IMG/VR virus record: IMGVR_UViG_3300026319_000002
Coordinates: 1-42,135 of that record
DNA: 42,135 nucleotides
Source: a virus
Direction: 5' to 3' (one strand)
In this document: positions 14,315 through 22,989 of the stretch, in pieces
Numbering within the stretch: position 1 is the stretch's first letter
Layout of the letters: every line of letters starts with the position of its first letter
Translations under genes and position numbers: made by a program
The notes under the pieces: generated by a model
Told to the model about the DNA's origin: nothing
What the model saw: the letters and a program-made list of their open reading frames with translations, nothing else
Databases searched by the model: none

Positions 14315-15268
14315 TTAGTTTTTGATGATGTAGTTAACTGCCAGAAACGGCGGCATTGTATTATGCGCACCGTTGCCTCCGGTATTCTGGTTAGTAGCGA
14401 CGCTGTCGCCAATGTAACCAGATTGCAGCGTATTTTCCATTACTCGAAAGGTTCCACCAGCTACAGCACCCGCAAATGCATAGATGTCATGAGTATGCGG
14501 ATCTTGAATGTGAGTATGTGAGGCTAATTCAGCGATCGTCAACTGATGATTTTCCTCACCTGCTTTAGCTCCCAATAGGCGGTTAGTCAGAGCTATGCCC
14601 TGACCTGCACCGATCATAGTGCGTCCTCGACCATCTGGCAGATTGAAAGTAGTGCTACCGTCGCCCGTTCCATAGATTGTACCAATGACAGCAAAAAGCG
14701 CCGCTTCCGTCGTTCGTGACTTTGTTGATCCATCGCAGAGAAACCATCCGAGCGGTGCAGCGGCACCAGCAAAAGCAATGACAGTACCAGTCGGACCTAC
14801 TCCGACAGCACCGGGCACACCTTGCACACCTTGTAGGCCTTGTGGCCCGATCGGCCCTTGGGGACCAGCCGGTCCAGTATTGCCGGTTATACCGGGATCG
14901 CCTTTGACTCCTTGTGGGCCCGGGTTGCCGATTGGCCCGGTCGCTCCTTGCGGTCCCACTGGCCCTTGCAATGGACCGGTATCCACCCAGGCAATTCCGT
15001 TCCAGCTATGACCATGCCCGGTATCAGAGGTTACCCAAAGATCGCCAATCGTATTGCCGGTCGTTGGTAAATTGGCCGCGGTCGGGACGGTGCCCTTGAT
15101 AATGATACTGCTGCCCGGGGGTCCGACCGGTCCCGGCGTACCTTGCGGACCAACCGGCCCGATTGCGCCTTGTTCTCCTTTAATGGTCTGACTTTGGAGA
15201 ATGACGGGTTCAATTACTGTTCCCGTCAAAACCTGGCTTGGGCTAGTGACTAAATTATCGGAAGGCAT
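14315..15268 (-). CDS. Collagen-like tail fibre with tail-collar domain
   Basis: A 317-aa fibre protein. The N-terminal adhesion segment (1-35) is followed by two blocks of Gly-X-Y collagen-like repeats (about 35-55 and 103-155) separated by a short globular part (GNTIGDLWVTSDTGHG). Residues about 165-250 form a phage tail-collar domain: PLGWFLCDGSTKSRTT, FNLPDGRGRTMIGAGQG and HTH/HTHD clusters suited to metal binding, as in trimeric fibre tips. It ends AVNYIIKN, like other collar fibres. It is probably a host-receptor fibre. It is the last gene of the tail operon and a paralogue of the collar fibre at 19322-20773. Confidence 0.82.
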   Translation of the reverse strand: MPSDNLVTSPSQVLTGTVIEPVILQSQTIKGEQGAIGPVGPQGTPGPVGPPGSSIIIKGTVPTAANLPTTGNTIGDLWVTSDTGHGHSWNGIAWVDTGPLQGPVGPQGATGPIGNPGPQGVKGDPGITGNTGPAGPQGPIGPQGLQGVQGVPGAVGVGPTGTVIAFAGAAAPLGWFLCDGSTKSRTTEAALFAVIGTIYGTGDGSTTFNLPDGRGRTMIGAGQGIALTNRLLGAKAGEENHQLTIAELASHTHIQDPHTHDIYAFAGAVAGGTFRVMENTLQSGYIGDSVATNQNTGGNGAHNTMPPFLAVNYIIKN

Positions 15269-15277
15269 AAGCTTTTT

Positions 15278-15628
15278 TTAAGGAATCGTCCGCTTGATGC
15301 TTTGATTAATGTTAGCTTGGCCACCTAACAAATTAGTTTTGTAACCGCTGGGCGATTTAGTGGCGATTTCGTAGACCGCTTGCCCCGGTGTAAATGCTAC
15401 GGTTAGATTATTGGGAATGGTAAAACTGAATTTACCCAAAACTAAGTTCGCCACCGTCGGCGCGGGTGCTTCATAAAAACCTGGATCCGGATCACTAAGC
15501 TGAGTTTTGAGCGTAAGAATGATCCCGAATCCAGTCAGATCGACCGGGTTACCATCGGTGGTTTTCCAAGTGCAATCGAGGGTATAATCACGCCCGCAAT
15601 CAATATTGATGGCATAGGTGGCGATCAT
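15278..15628 (-). CDS. BppU-like small baseplate/fibre adaptor
   Basis: A 116-aa protein from ATG 15628. The frame stays open to a TTG at 15700, but the family start fits MIATYAINIDCGRDYTLDC. A beta-rich pattern with CTWKTTDGNPVDLTGFGII and VYEIATKSPSGYK resembles the N-terminal domain of BppU-type baseplate proteins. It probably connects or decorates the neighbouring fibre. A similar small protein precedes the sulfatase (18942-19325), so each collar fibre has one such neighbour. Confidence 0.6.
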   Translation of the reverse strand: MIATYAINIDCGRDYTLDCTWKTTDGNPVDLTGFGIILTLKTQLSDPDPGFYEAPAPTVANLVLGKFSFTIPNNLTVAFTPGQAVYEIATKSPSGYKTNLLGGQANINQSIKRTIP

Positions 15629-15703
15629 AACGAAAATCTCGGGCTGGCTCGGAACGATTTCCCAAATAGATCCACCAACCCGAGTTGTTCCGGCGAACAA
15701 AAT

Positions 15704-16198
15704 TTATATTTTTGCGACTGGTGAACACTCTTCCTCTGGTAAAGGCCAGCCCACAATCGGCGGTAGTCCTTGTTCGGGTCTACCCGGATAAATCACCGGC
15801 GGCCGCGCAATCGGATGACCTGGCCGCGGTGGTCGGCCACCAGGCGCAATTGGATGAGCTGGGTCCACTGGCCTTTCGATGGTCGGAGGTAATGGGTGCG
15901 CTGGAGTGCCTTCTTCTGGCAAAGGCCAGCCCACAATCGGTGGCAATCCTTGTTCGGGATCACCTGGGAAAAAGATCGGTGGTTCCACTTGGCCTTCTTC
16001 GATTCCATAAGCCGGATCGATCGGTCTAGCCCCGGGTCGATAAATCGGATGGGCCGGTTGCCCTGGCTGAGCCGGTCCAATCGGCAATTGTCCATATTCT
16101 GGATCGAGTGCCGGTAATGAATTATCAATATCTGGGACAGAGCCTTTGGGCACTCTCAGCCAGTAGGAGACTTGGATTTTAACTAGATGCGATTGCAT
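15704..16198 (-). CDS. Proline-rich protein with internal duplication
   Basis: A 164-aa protein, about a quarter proline. The motif PEQGLPPIVGWPLPEE occurs twice, 60 residues apart, and the underlying DNA repeats at 15731-15779 and 15911-15959 with few differences. No catalytic motif, signal peptide or membrane segment is seen. Extended polyproline segments suggest a stiff linker or virion surface protein. It lies between the endolysin and a fibre adaptor gene. Confidence 0.6.
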   Translation of the reverse strand: MQSHLVKIQVSYWLRVPKGSVPDIDNSLPALDPEYGQLPIGPAQPGQPAHPIYRPGARPIDPAYGIEEGQVEPPIFFPGDPEQGLPPIVGWPLPEEGTPAHPLPPTIERPVDPAHPIAPGGRPPRPGHPIARPPVIYPGRPEQGLPPIVGWPLPEEECSPVAKI

Positions 16199-16241
16199 AT
16201 TATTTTTATTTGGGGTGTTTGGTTCGCTAAAATTTCAGGGA

Positions 16242-16847
16242 TTATACGAATCGGGTGGTAGCGACCTGATGGGCTTTACTCCAACGGCTGCTCAAGCCTT
16301 TCCAGAATTTGGAATTTTCATCCCGCGTACTTTTCTTCCATGGGTAGGAAGTCCGCTCGTAGGTTTGCCGCGCTTGGGTTAATCGCCGGAGAATGTTTTC
16401 AGGACCAAGTTCTTTTAACTGTTTGGCAAATTCCCGATGAGTCGCGGGTCCAACGACCCCGTCGATCGCCGTCATGCCAAGCGCAATCTGAAGTACGGTC
16501 GCAGCGCCTTTTGCCCCACGGTTAAATGCCGTGTCGCGCAAGATAAACTCGATGGCCGCATTGGCTTCAGCGGTCGCCGCATCCGGAAAGAACTTTAGTA
16601 CCGGGCGGGTGTACTCTTCGATGTAGGCGGCCGCTTCTTTCTCGGCTTGAGTGTGCCCACCACTTTCAATCAGTCTCTTGAGTTTGTTTGCCATCGTAGG
16701 GTGATAACGGTCGTTGATCCCAGCAATCTCATAAGCGCCTCCGCCGTCGCCCATCGGCAACGTATAAACTTGCAGTTTTCGGTCCTTGTAACGGCCTTCA
16801 AATTCAACAATCGCCTGGCCCATTTCCTGACGGTGTTTAGCTGCCAT
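16242..16847 (-). CDS. GH108-type N-acetylmuramidase endolysin
   Basis: A 201-aa lysozyme-like enzyme. The N-terminal region has AIVEFEGRYKDR and GDGGGAYEIAGINDRYHP, matching the EGGY and GG-T-GI-pattern of glycoside hydrolase family 108, where the Glu of EGRY would be catalytic. The C-terminal part has MTAIDGVVGPATHREFA, the peptidoglycan-binding signature that accompanies this family. It cleaves the cell-wall glycan at lysis. There is no signal peptide, so a holin is needed. It starts directly at the stop of the holin-like gene (TAAATG). Confidence 0.82.
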   Translation of the reverse strand: MAAKHRQEMGQAIVEFEGRYKDRKLQVYTLPMGDGGGAYEIAGINDRYHPTMANKLKRLIESGGHTQAEKEAAAYIEEYTRPVLKFFPDAATAEANAAIEFILRDTAFNRGAKGAATVLQIALGMTAIDGVVGPATHREFAKQLKELGPENILRRLTQARQTYERTSYPWKKSTRDENSKFWKGLSSRWSKAHQVATTRFV

Positions 16848-17111
16848 TTAATTACCTTTCGTTTGTTCTTTCAAAGTTTTGTCGATCTCATCCAGATATT
16901 TGATCATCTCTCTTTGGTTCGCCCCATCGACTTCAAGAATTTTCTCTAAGACCTCGTAGTGTTTGCTTTGGATATCGACGAGCAACTCTTGTTTAATCTC
17001 ATCTTGACCGTGCTCAATTCCCGGCACTTGGCTTGCGGTATAGGTCTGCATCACCAATAGTAGACCGCCGCCAACGGCCGCGACCATCTTTGTTATCTGT
17101 GCCTGATCCAT
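16848..17111 (-). CDS. Holin-like small membrane protein
   Basis: An 87-aa protein with one hydrophobic segment at residues 8-28 (MVAAVGGGLLLVMQTYTASQ) and a long charged, probably coiled-coil C-terminus (YEVLEKILEVDGANQREMIK). Position immediately before the endolysin is the main argument for a holin. Some phages place hemolysin-XhlA-like or spanin-type proteins here, which is the alternative. Confidence 0.55.
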   Translation of the reverse strand: MDQAQITKMVAAVGGGLLLVMQTYTASQVPGIEHGQDEIKQELLVDIQSKHYEVLEKILEVDGANQREMIKYLDEIDKTLKEQTKGN

Positions 17112-17122
17112 TGCGTGATTGC

Positions 17123-18919
17123 TTATTTCCCCATGGTCGGAGCGCCGCTCAACTCATCATAATCATGTTGCATCGACATAACGCCGAAATTGCCGCCAGC
17201 CTGGCTGGGCGGGTATTCTTTGAAAGTGGCCATGAATTGGCCGACAATTTTTTGAGTCGGCACTAGTACCCAGGCATTGCGCATAAACCATTCGCCGTAG
17301 AGCATCGATTCCTCATGGAATCGTTCGAAGGGATCCATCCGCAAATTTTCGATTAACGGCACATTGGCCTGGCGTGTTTCGCCAGTTAAGAGATTACCTT
17401 CGAAGGTCTTGAAATTGATTTTCCAATCCCCGTATCGAACCGCGCATAATTCGCTATTATCACTGAAGTAAAAAAACTCTTGGCGCGGATCGCTGACATC
17501 TTTTCGCTTAAGCGTGATTGCGGCGAAATAAGGCAACATATTGTAACCGTCTAAATGCGCCTTGAAACTCTTGTCGCCAATCTTTGTGCCCTTTAAAAGA
17601 TCTTGGGTTAGGCTGTCATTGCCGGCCGCGGCGGTCAGAGTCGGAACCCAATCTTCTGCGCTCATGATATCGTTGATTACGGTGCCTGGTTCCAAGACGC
17701 CCGGCCATTTTACTACCAATGGGACAATAAACCCACCATCGAACGTGGTGCCCTTCTCACCGCGAAATGGTGTGTTACCGCCATCGGGCCAGGTCATGAG
17801 CTCGGCACCGTTATCGGTCGTGAAAAGCACAATCGTATTATCCGCAATCCCGAGCTTATCCAGAGTATCGAGCAATTGGCCGACATTGGAATCAAGTTCC
17901 ATCATTCCATCGGCATACAACCCGTACCCTGATTTACCTTTCCACTTATCCGAGAGGTTCGTCCAAACGTGCATCCGACTCGGATTGTACCAAACAAAAA
18001 ACGGATTATTCCGGCGGGCGGCCGTGGTCATGAAATCGATTGTCTTATCGGTAACAACCTCATCGTAGGTGGTCATATCATATTTGGGCGATGGCATTCC
18101 TTTTGGGGTTGCCATGTTTGGCCATGGCGGCAATGGTCCTTCCTCAGTAATGGTTTGCTTGCCGACCTGGCCCCAGCGTGGATCAGTGCGCCGATCATCA
18201 ATTAGGCTGGCCCGACAATCCACAATTCCACGCGGCCCGAAGTTGGCATAAAATGGGGCTGGCGGATAACCGCTTTGCCATGGTTCCTCGAGCGCATTGA
18301 GGTGATAAAGGAATCCGAAGAAAACATCGAACCCGTGGACAGTCGGAAGGAACTTATTCAAATCACCCAAATGATTCTTACCAAATTGTCCGGTGCTATA
18401 ACCCAAAGCTTTCAAGTGCTCGGCTAATGTCGGATCGCTATCTTGCAAGCCTTCGGCCGCCCCGGGTAAGCCGACTTTGGCAAGCCCAGTTCGCATGGGC
18501 GAAAGACCAGTCAGAAAGGTTGCCCGGCCAGCGGTACAACTCTGTTGGCCATAGTAAGCAGTAAAGATCGCGCCTTGGCTTGCTATTTTATCAATGTTCG
18601 GAGTCCGACCACCCATGAGGCCGCGGTGATAGCAAGACAGATTCCAGATCCCGACATCATCGGCCATGATCACCAGAATATTTGGGCGCGCGTTTTTATC
18701 CAAAATCCCTTTAACCATCATATGCCCGATAATGGCCGAGACTTGCAATTGGCCGAGTAATTGGGAACCAAGGCCGGTATTGGGAATCGGTTCCAGCGAT
18801 TCGCTCGGTGGCGTTGCATTTTGGGCCAAGAGCATTTGGCCACGGCCACATTCGGGACATACTTGGGCGTTAGCGTAGCTAGCGAATAGCAGCAAAGGGA
18901 ATATTGATAATCGTTTCAT
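17123..18919 (-). CDS. Secreted arylsulfatase
   Basis: Full-length sulfatase (598 aa from ATG 18919). That start gives a signal peptide, MKRLSIFPLLLFASYANA, with likely cleavage before QVC. The frame is also open to 18964. Metal and catalytic residues are all visible: NILVIMADDVG (Asp-Asp, 87-88), SCTAGRATFLTG with the C-x-A-x-R formylglycine motif (Cys128), GKNHLGD (Lys181, His183), PSRMHVW (His317) and FTTDNGAE (Asp369, Asn370). The C-terminus is complete, ending in a QFMATFKEYPP-type block like bacterial arylsulfatases. The cysteine must be oxidised to formylglycine by a host enzyme. It lies between a fibre adaptor gene and the lysis genes. It may remove sulfate from host surface or extracellular polysaccharide, or act during lysogeny. 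A CPEC motif just after the signal peptide is unexplained. Confidence 0.9.
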   Translation of the reverse strand: MKRLSIFPLLLFASYANAQVCPECGRGQMLLAQNATPPSESLEPIPNTGLGSQLLGQLQVSAIIGHMMVKGILDKNARPNILVIMADDVGIWNLSCYHRGLMGGRTPNIDKIASQGAIFTAYYGQQSCTAGRATFLTGLSPMRTGLAKVGLPGAAEGLQDSDPTLAEHLKALGYSTGQFGKNHLGDLNKFLPTVHGFDVFFGFLYHLNALEEPWQSGYPPAPFYANFGPRGIVDCRASLIDDRRTDPRWGQVGKQTITEEGPLPPWPNMATPKGMPSPKYDMTTYDEVVTDKTIDFMTTAARRNNPFFVWYNPSRMHVWTNLSDKWKGKSGYGLYADGMMELDSNVGQLLDTLDKLGIADNTIVLFTTDNGAELMTWPDGGNTPFRGEKGTTFDGGFIVPLVVKWPGVLEPGTVINDIMSAEDWVPTLTAAAGNDSLTQDLLKGTKIGDKSFKAHLDGYNMLPYFAAITLKRKDVSDPRQEFFYFSDNSELCAVRYGDWKINFKTFEGNLLTGETRQANVPLIENLRMDPFERFHEESMLYGEWFMRNAWVLVPTQKIVGQFMATFKEYPPSQAGGNFGVMSMQHDYDELSGAPTMGK

Positions 18920-18941
18920 AAGGGTTACAGGAATTTTGGAA

Positions 18942-19325
18942 TTAGGGTGGGAAAATCGGCGCATCCATTACGACGAGCGGGCCCGCGCTCAGGACGGAGC
19001 TTTCTGCAGCGATCTGTTGTTCTAAATACCAGCGGTAACTTCCTTCAATTGCTAAGGTCTTTGTTTCCAAACCGGAAAAGGAAAAGATTGCTGATTTAGA
19101 TGCATCAACGGTGAAAGTCTTTTTAGCTAAGACCGCGGAATCAAGCCTTAGTCCATCACTCAAGAGCGGAGCAATAATTAAGGCGAGAATGGCGCTGGTC
19201 GGATCGAGGGTCTTGCCGGAGTCATCAATGATTTGAAAATCGGGTTTCCAAAGCTGGTTTCGGAATACATAAAGCGAAACCGCAAAAGAGCTCGGGAATT
19301 GGGGCGTAACCGTTACCGGAATCAT
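18942..19325 (-). CDS. BppU-like small adaptor protein
   Basis: A 127-aa beta-rich protein with the pattern FRNQLWKPDFQIIDDSGKTL, SAILALIIAP and EGSYRWYLEQQIAAESSVL, comparable to BppU N-terminal domains. Its ATG overlaps the stop of the collar fibre gene (ATGA). It probably works with that fibre, as the equivalent gene at 15278-15628 does with the second fibre. Confidence 0.6.
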   Translation of the reverse strand: MIPVTVTPQFPSSFAVSLYVFRNQLWKPDFQIIDDSGKTLDPTSAILALIIAPLLSDGLRLDSAVLAKKTFTVDASKSAIFSFSGLETKTLAIEGSYRWYLEQQIAAESSVLSAGPLVVMDAPIFPP

Positions 19326-20773
19326 GTTTTAATGATTTTGTTAGTCACAAAAAACGGTTGCAGACTACTATGAGCCGCGCCAGCTCCAGTGGAGGCCCCA
19401 ACCGAAATGCCGGTCGGCTGACTTTGAACACTTATACCAGTGGGCCCGGCGACATTGATCACATTTGAGGGATTAGAATTGATTGATAGATTAGCGTCAG
19501 CAGCAACTATCCCAATCCTAGTCTGTGCTGAATAGGTGGTGTCGGTCGGGCCAGGCTGTTGGGTAATTACTCCGCCCACCGGACCAGCTCCGCCCGAGGT
19601 GTTAGGAAGTGAATTTAACGGGTGGACATGTCCCGGATCGGTGATCGCGTGCCCGTGCGGCGTTTGGGTAATACCGTGGCTATGACCGGGATCAGAATGC
19701 GGGTGATTATGCCCCGGATCAGTCAGGGTATGTAAATGGCCCGGATCATTCACCGGGTGAATATGCGGAGGCAATTCATTGAGTCCGATCGGCAATGCTT
19801 CGGCTCCCCCCGATTGGCCCAATGTACGATTGGTTAGGCCGCTCCCTTGCCCTGCACCGATGGCAACCCGGCCCCGGGCATCAGGCAAATTAAAGCTGGT
19901 GGTTCCATTGCCGGCACCGTATTTGATGCCGATAATGGCAAAGAGCGCCGGGAAAGTGGTCCGACTCGCTTCGGATCCATCGCACAAAAGCCAGCCACCT
20001 GGCGCCGTATCGCCGGCGAAATCCATCATCACGCCCGGCGGTAAAAATCGGTTTTGCCAACTGCCATCGCCGGCTAATGCATCGGATTGATTGCCGCTGA
20101 GCTTTGGCAAAGATCCGGTGCGAGCAATGGTGGCAACCGGGATCGGGTCGACTCCATTATCCAAATGCGTCGGTGCATGATGGGGGATCGGCGCCCATTG
20201 ATGGGTACCAATTAAAACTTGGGTCGGATCATTGGGAATCGCTCGAAGCGAACCACTGCTAACGGTATCGGCTAACCCGATTGGATCAATACCAGTGCCC
20301 CGGTGATTGGCCCCATGCAATTGGATGACCGGCGTCAAAGTGATTGTGGTCGAAACCGGGGCATCTTGAGAATAGGCGATTAAAAGCGCGTAATCTCGGA
20401 CAACGGCACTATCGGGAAGACTCGGCGTGACCGTATCGCCGGTATCATCGCCGGTCGTGGCATAGGCAAAAAGAATGAGCGGACCACCGGGCAAATGGGC
20501 CCAAACCCCGATTTCATTGACCTTAAAGGTAACGGGTGCATTCGCACTAGAGACACTTAAACGCACCGTGGTTTGGTAGAGAACCTGGGCATTGGCGCTG
20601 GTGGGATTGGCATCCATGACGTAGGAAACCAGATCCGAATAATTGTGGGGATCATCGGCCGGCAGAGGGAACCCTTTGCCGACCGTGACCTTGGTAATGA
20701 GAACGGTTTGCCCAGCTCCGATCGCATCATTGATCAATTGACGCCCCGGATTGGTGATATAGAGCCTGGCCAC
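19322..20773 (-). CDS. Collar-type tail fibre protein (P2 H position)
   Basis: A 483-aa protein. The N-terminus ARLYITNPGRQLINDAIGAG with KVTVGKGF is the baseplate-attaching domain of gpH-type fibres. A middle linker follows. Residues about 245-335 form a tail-collar domain (PGGWLLCDGSEASRTTFPAL, FNLPDARGRVAIGAGQG), followed by repeated DPGH and HPH/HSH units that resemble iron-binding His clusters in fibre tips. The C-terminal end reads QPFFVTNKIIKT. It directly follows gpI, the P2 position of the receptor-binding fibre. No separate fibre-assembly chaperone is seen. Confidence 0.85.
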   Translation of the reverse strand: MARLYITNPGRQLINDAIGAGQTVLITKVTVGKGFPLPADDPHNYSDLVSYVMDANPTSANAQVLYQTTVRLSVSSANAPVTFKVNEIGVWAHLPGGPLILFAYATTGDDTGDTVTPSLPDSAVVRDYALLIAYSQDAPVSTTITLTPVIQLHGANHRGTGIDPIGLADTVSSGSLRAIPNDPTQVLIGTHQWAPIPHHAPTHLDNGVDPIPVATIARTGSLPKLSGNQSDALAGDGSWQNRFLPPGVMMDFAGDTAPGGWLLCDGSEASRTTFPALFAIIGIKYGAGNGTTSFNLPDARGRVAIGAGQGSGLTNRTLGQSGGAEALPIGLNELPPHIHPVNDPGHLHTLTDPGHNHPHSDPGHSHGITQTPHGHAITDPGHVHPLNSLPNTSGGAGPVGGVITQQPGPTDTTYSAQTRIGIVAADANLSINSNPSNVINVAGPTGISVQSQPTGISVGASTGAGAAHSSLQPFFVTNKIIKT

Positions 20774-20783
20774 TACCCAATAG

Positions 20784-21350
20784 TTACCGGAAGAGCTGAT
20801 AGCCGTAACTGGCGATCGCCGGACAAACCTTTACCGGTGGCCCGGTGAAGGTGCTAAAGGACGAAATCCCGGCAAAATAAGAGCGCACATTCTTCATTTT
20901 CAAAATCATCCGCACCATTTTAGCGACTCTGACCGGGTCAACCAACGGATCGGCAATCACGATCCGAAAGGTGTCATGCGGGGCCGGTGGCTTTTCCTGC
21001 CACCATTCGATGATCTCGGCGTGATTAAAGGCGATTGTGAGCAGATCCTTGATCGCGGCCGGAGTCCCTTTTTGGAGTTTATCGAGAATGGCGCGTCCGC
21101 AAAGAATCCGTTTCACTGGCAAGGGCAAAGTCGCGTCGTAATAATCCAGATTGAAATGATAGACCGCTAAAAAATCGATTACGTTTTCGGGTTGGGCCGC
21201 TAGATTGGCAATCACGATATTTTTCTTTATTTGGGCTCGGATATCGGCCAACAGCGGATCGAGCGATTTGGCCGCAGCGAGAAAGAATTGATCCTTGGCC
21301 ATGGCCGGATTGAGAAAGGCGGTCAAGGAAGCAGTTTCGAGCTTTATCAT
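20784..21350 (-). CDS. Baseplate protein I (gpI-like)
   Basis: A 188-aa protein with the gpI hallmarks: DPLLADIRAQIK, a CGRAILDKLQKGTPAAIKDL block and an EWWQEKPPAPHDTFRIVI block. In P2 it is a wedge component that links J to the fibre. Its ATG overlaps the gpJ stop by ATGA, and the fibre gene follows after 10 bp. Confidence 0.85.
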   Translation of the reverse strand: MIKLETASLTAFLNPAMAKDQFFLAAAKSLDPLLADIRAQIKKNIVIANLAAQPENVIDFLAVYHFNLDYYDATLPLPVKRILCGRAILDKLQKGTPAAIKDLLTIAFNHAEIIEWWQEKPPAPHDTFRIVIADPLVDPVRVAKMVRMILKMKNVRSYFAGISSFSTFTGPPVKVCPAIASYGYQLFR

Positions 21351-22522
21351 TTATCAGTTTGCAACCCTAAATAGATGATTTGGGGATCATTGACCAAGGT
21401 CGCGAGTTCGCTTTTGCTTAAGCTTTGGTAAACCGGCGAAATGACTTTGCAATAGGAAGCACCCGAATCCATAACCATTTCTGAGAGAACGGCCGGATTA
21501 ATTGAACCACCCAACCGGTTGGAATTGGTGTGCACAAATTGGTTCACCGCGGCCACGACATTGGCTTTGATCTGAACCGCATTATTGGCGTCACCGGTAT
21601 CAATCGCATATTCAAGGGTTATCGAATAGGCCACTTGGCTCGGAGCCAATACGGTCACCTTGGCGCACAGATCGCGGACATTATCCGGGTTAATCGCGGC
21701 CGCGACCTTGTCAAGCATAGCTTGATTGGGTAACTGGCCGTTTTCTAGGAGCACCACAATCTGCACATTGCCCGGTGGAAATCCATCTTCCGGCCCGGAC
21801 ACACCGACTTGAGCAATTGCGATATCGGCGGATTCGGCAAAAAATTTGTAAGCGCCATAGCTGCCAGCATTCGAGTAAGAATCGGTGACGTCATAGATTC
21901 GTAACCGATAATCGGCATCCTCTTCGACCGCGCCACCGCCGGCGGTTGCGATGATATTGGTGACGGTGACGGCAAAGGTACCGGTCCAAGTGATTAAATT
22001 AATCAGATCACCCACTAGTAGCCCGTTTCCATCCGGACCATTAATAGTGCAGCGAGCATCAACTTGGCCTTGGATGTTTCCGGCCGGAATGATCAAATCT
22101 TTGTCGGTGCCAAAGCTCACATTGGGCCGGCTGGCGCTTCCGATTAAGGTGCCGGCCGGGATCACGGCATCGGTGACTAAAATGGTTGATAGATTAAATT
22201 GCAGCGTAGTGGTGGCCGGTGAGGGTGAAAGTCGCAGACTGCGATTTCCATAAATCGTGGCCAAAGCATCCAGAAACCCGCCGCTACTAAATGGCAAAAT
22301 ATTTTGTTTGGCGCTTTGATCGATTAATTCGCGTTCCTGGACCAGATAGGCGACCAGACTAACGAGAAAATGGTAACGCCGATCGGCCTGGGTTAAGAGC
22401 AGGACTTCGCCGGTATCAGCGAGCCAAGCATTTTGGAAATTGGCGACGATGGCATTTTTTAAAGCCGTGATATCGCTATTAACAAAAGAGATCGGGGGAA
22501 GATTGGCGAAGGGATCACTCAT
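21347..22522 (-). CDS. Baseplate wedge protein J (gpJ-like)
   Basis: A 391-aa protein matching Baseplate_J: ERELIDQSAKQNILPFSSGG, a GTLIGSASRPNVSF beta region, a central GGGAVEEDADYRLRIYDV with NAGSYGAYKFFAESAD, and GFPPGNVQIVVL. It forms the baseplate periphery. Overlaps with both W and I are ATGA-type, as expected for the W-J-I block. Confidence 0.9.
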   Translation of the reverse strand: MSDPFANLPPISFVNSDITALKNAIVANFQNAWLADTGEVLLLTQADRRYHFLVSLVAYLVQERELIDQSAKQNILPFSSGGFLDALATIYGNRSLRLSPSPATTTLQFNLSTILVTDAVIPAGTLIGSASRPNVSFGTDKDLIIPAGNIQGQVDARCTINGPDGNGLLVGDLINLITWTGTFAVTVTNIIATAGGGAVEEDADYRLRIYDVTDSYSNAGSYGAYKFFAESADIAIAQVGVSGPEDGFPPGNVQIVVLLENGQLPNQAMLDKVAAAINPDNVRDLCAKVTVLAPSQVAYSITLEYAIDTGDANNAVQIKANVVAAVNQFVHTNSNRLGGSINPAVLSEMVMDSGASYCKVISPVYQSLSKSELATLVNDPQIIYLGLQTDK

Positions 22523-22989
22523 AGCGTGAGAGATTCTTCTTTGACGGTTAAAGGTTGGCCGAAAGGCGCATCAATGACCCAGATCGGCACACCAGTAGGT
22601 GGCGTAAAAATGATCTGGTTAATGGTAACATTGAGATCGACCTCGACCTCAAGAAATAGGTGGTAAACACCAGCCAAATAATCGGTGGTATCAATCTGGA
22701 ATTTGACGCTTAAAACCTTGACCCGCGGTTCCCATTGGGAGAGTGCAAGCAGAAAAGCGACCTTCGCTTGCAATTGACCAATGTTGCCGGGTGAATCGAT
22801 CCAAGATTGATCACTCCCAAAAGCGCGGAACAAAACTTGGGTGCCGATCGGGGTGACAATAATGTTGTAAACGTTCTGAAGCACTTCCTCGACCGAATTA
22901 GCCGGAGCACTCATATCAAACTGATAATCGCCGTCAAAATGCCAATTCCGGCTTCCAACGAGAATGGTCATGTTTTTGAATCCGGCCAT
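22519..22989 (-). CDS. Baseplate protein W (gp25-like)
   Basis: A 156-aa protein of the gpW/gp25 lysozyme-like family. It shows NSVEEVLQNVYNIIVTPIGT, VLFRAFGSD and LLALSQWEPRVKVLSVKF, the usual P-x-GE-R and W-EPR-positions of the family, with only part of the first motif kept. It starts the sheath-nucleating wedge. ATG 22989 overlaps the gpU stop by one base. Confidence 0.85.
   Translation of the reverse strand: MAGFKNMTILVGSRNWHFDGDYQFDMSAPANSVEEVLQNVYNIIVTPIGTQVLFRAFGSDQSWIDSPGNIGQLQAKVAFLLALSQWEPRVKVLSVKFQIDTTDYLAGVYHLFLEVEVDLNVTINQIIFTPPTGVPIWVIDAPFGQPLTVKEESLTL

Noticed and set aside
14850-15170. Plus-strand ORFs rich in Gly and Pro opposite the collagen-like segment
   Set aside because: They are antisense readings of Gly-X-Y codons and have no independent support.
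19620-19760. Regular short repeats resembling a small CRISPR or tandem array
   Set aside because: They encode the DPGH and HxH units of a tail-collar fibre, are in frame and unequal in spacing, and have no spacers.
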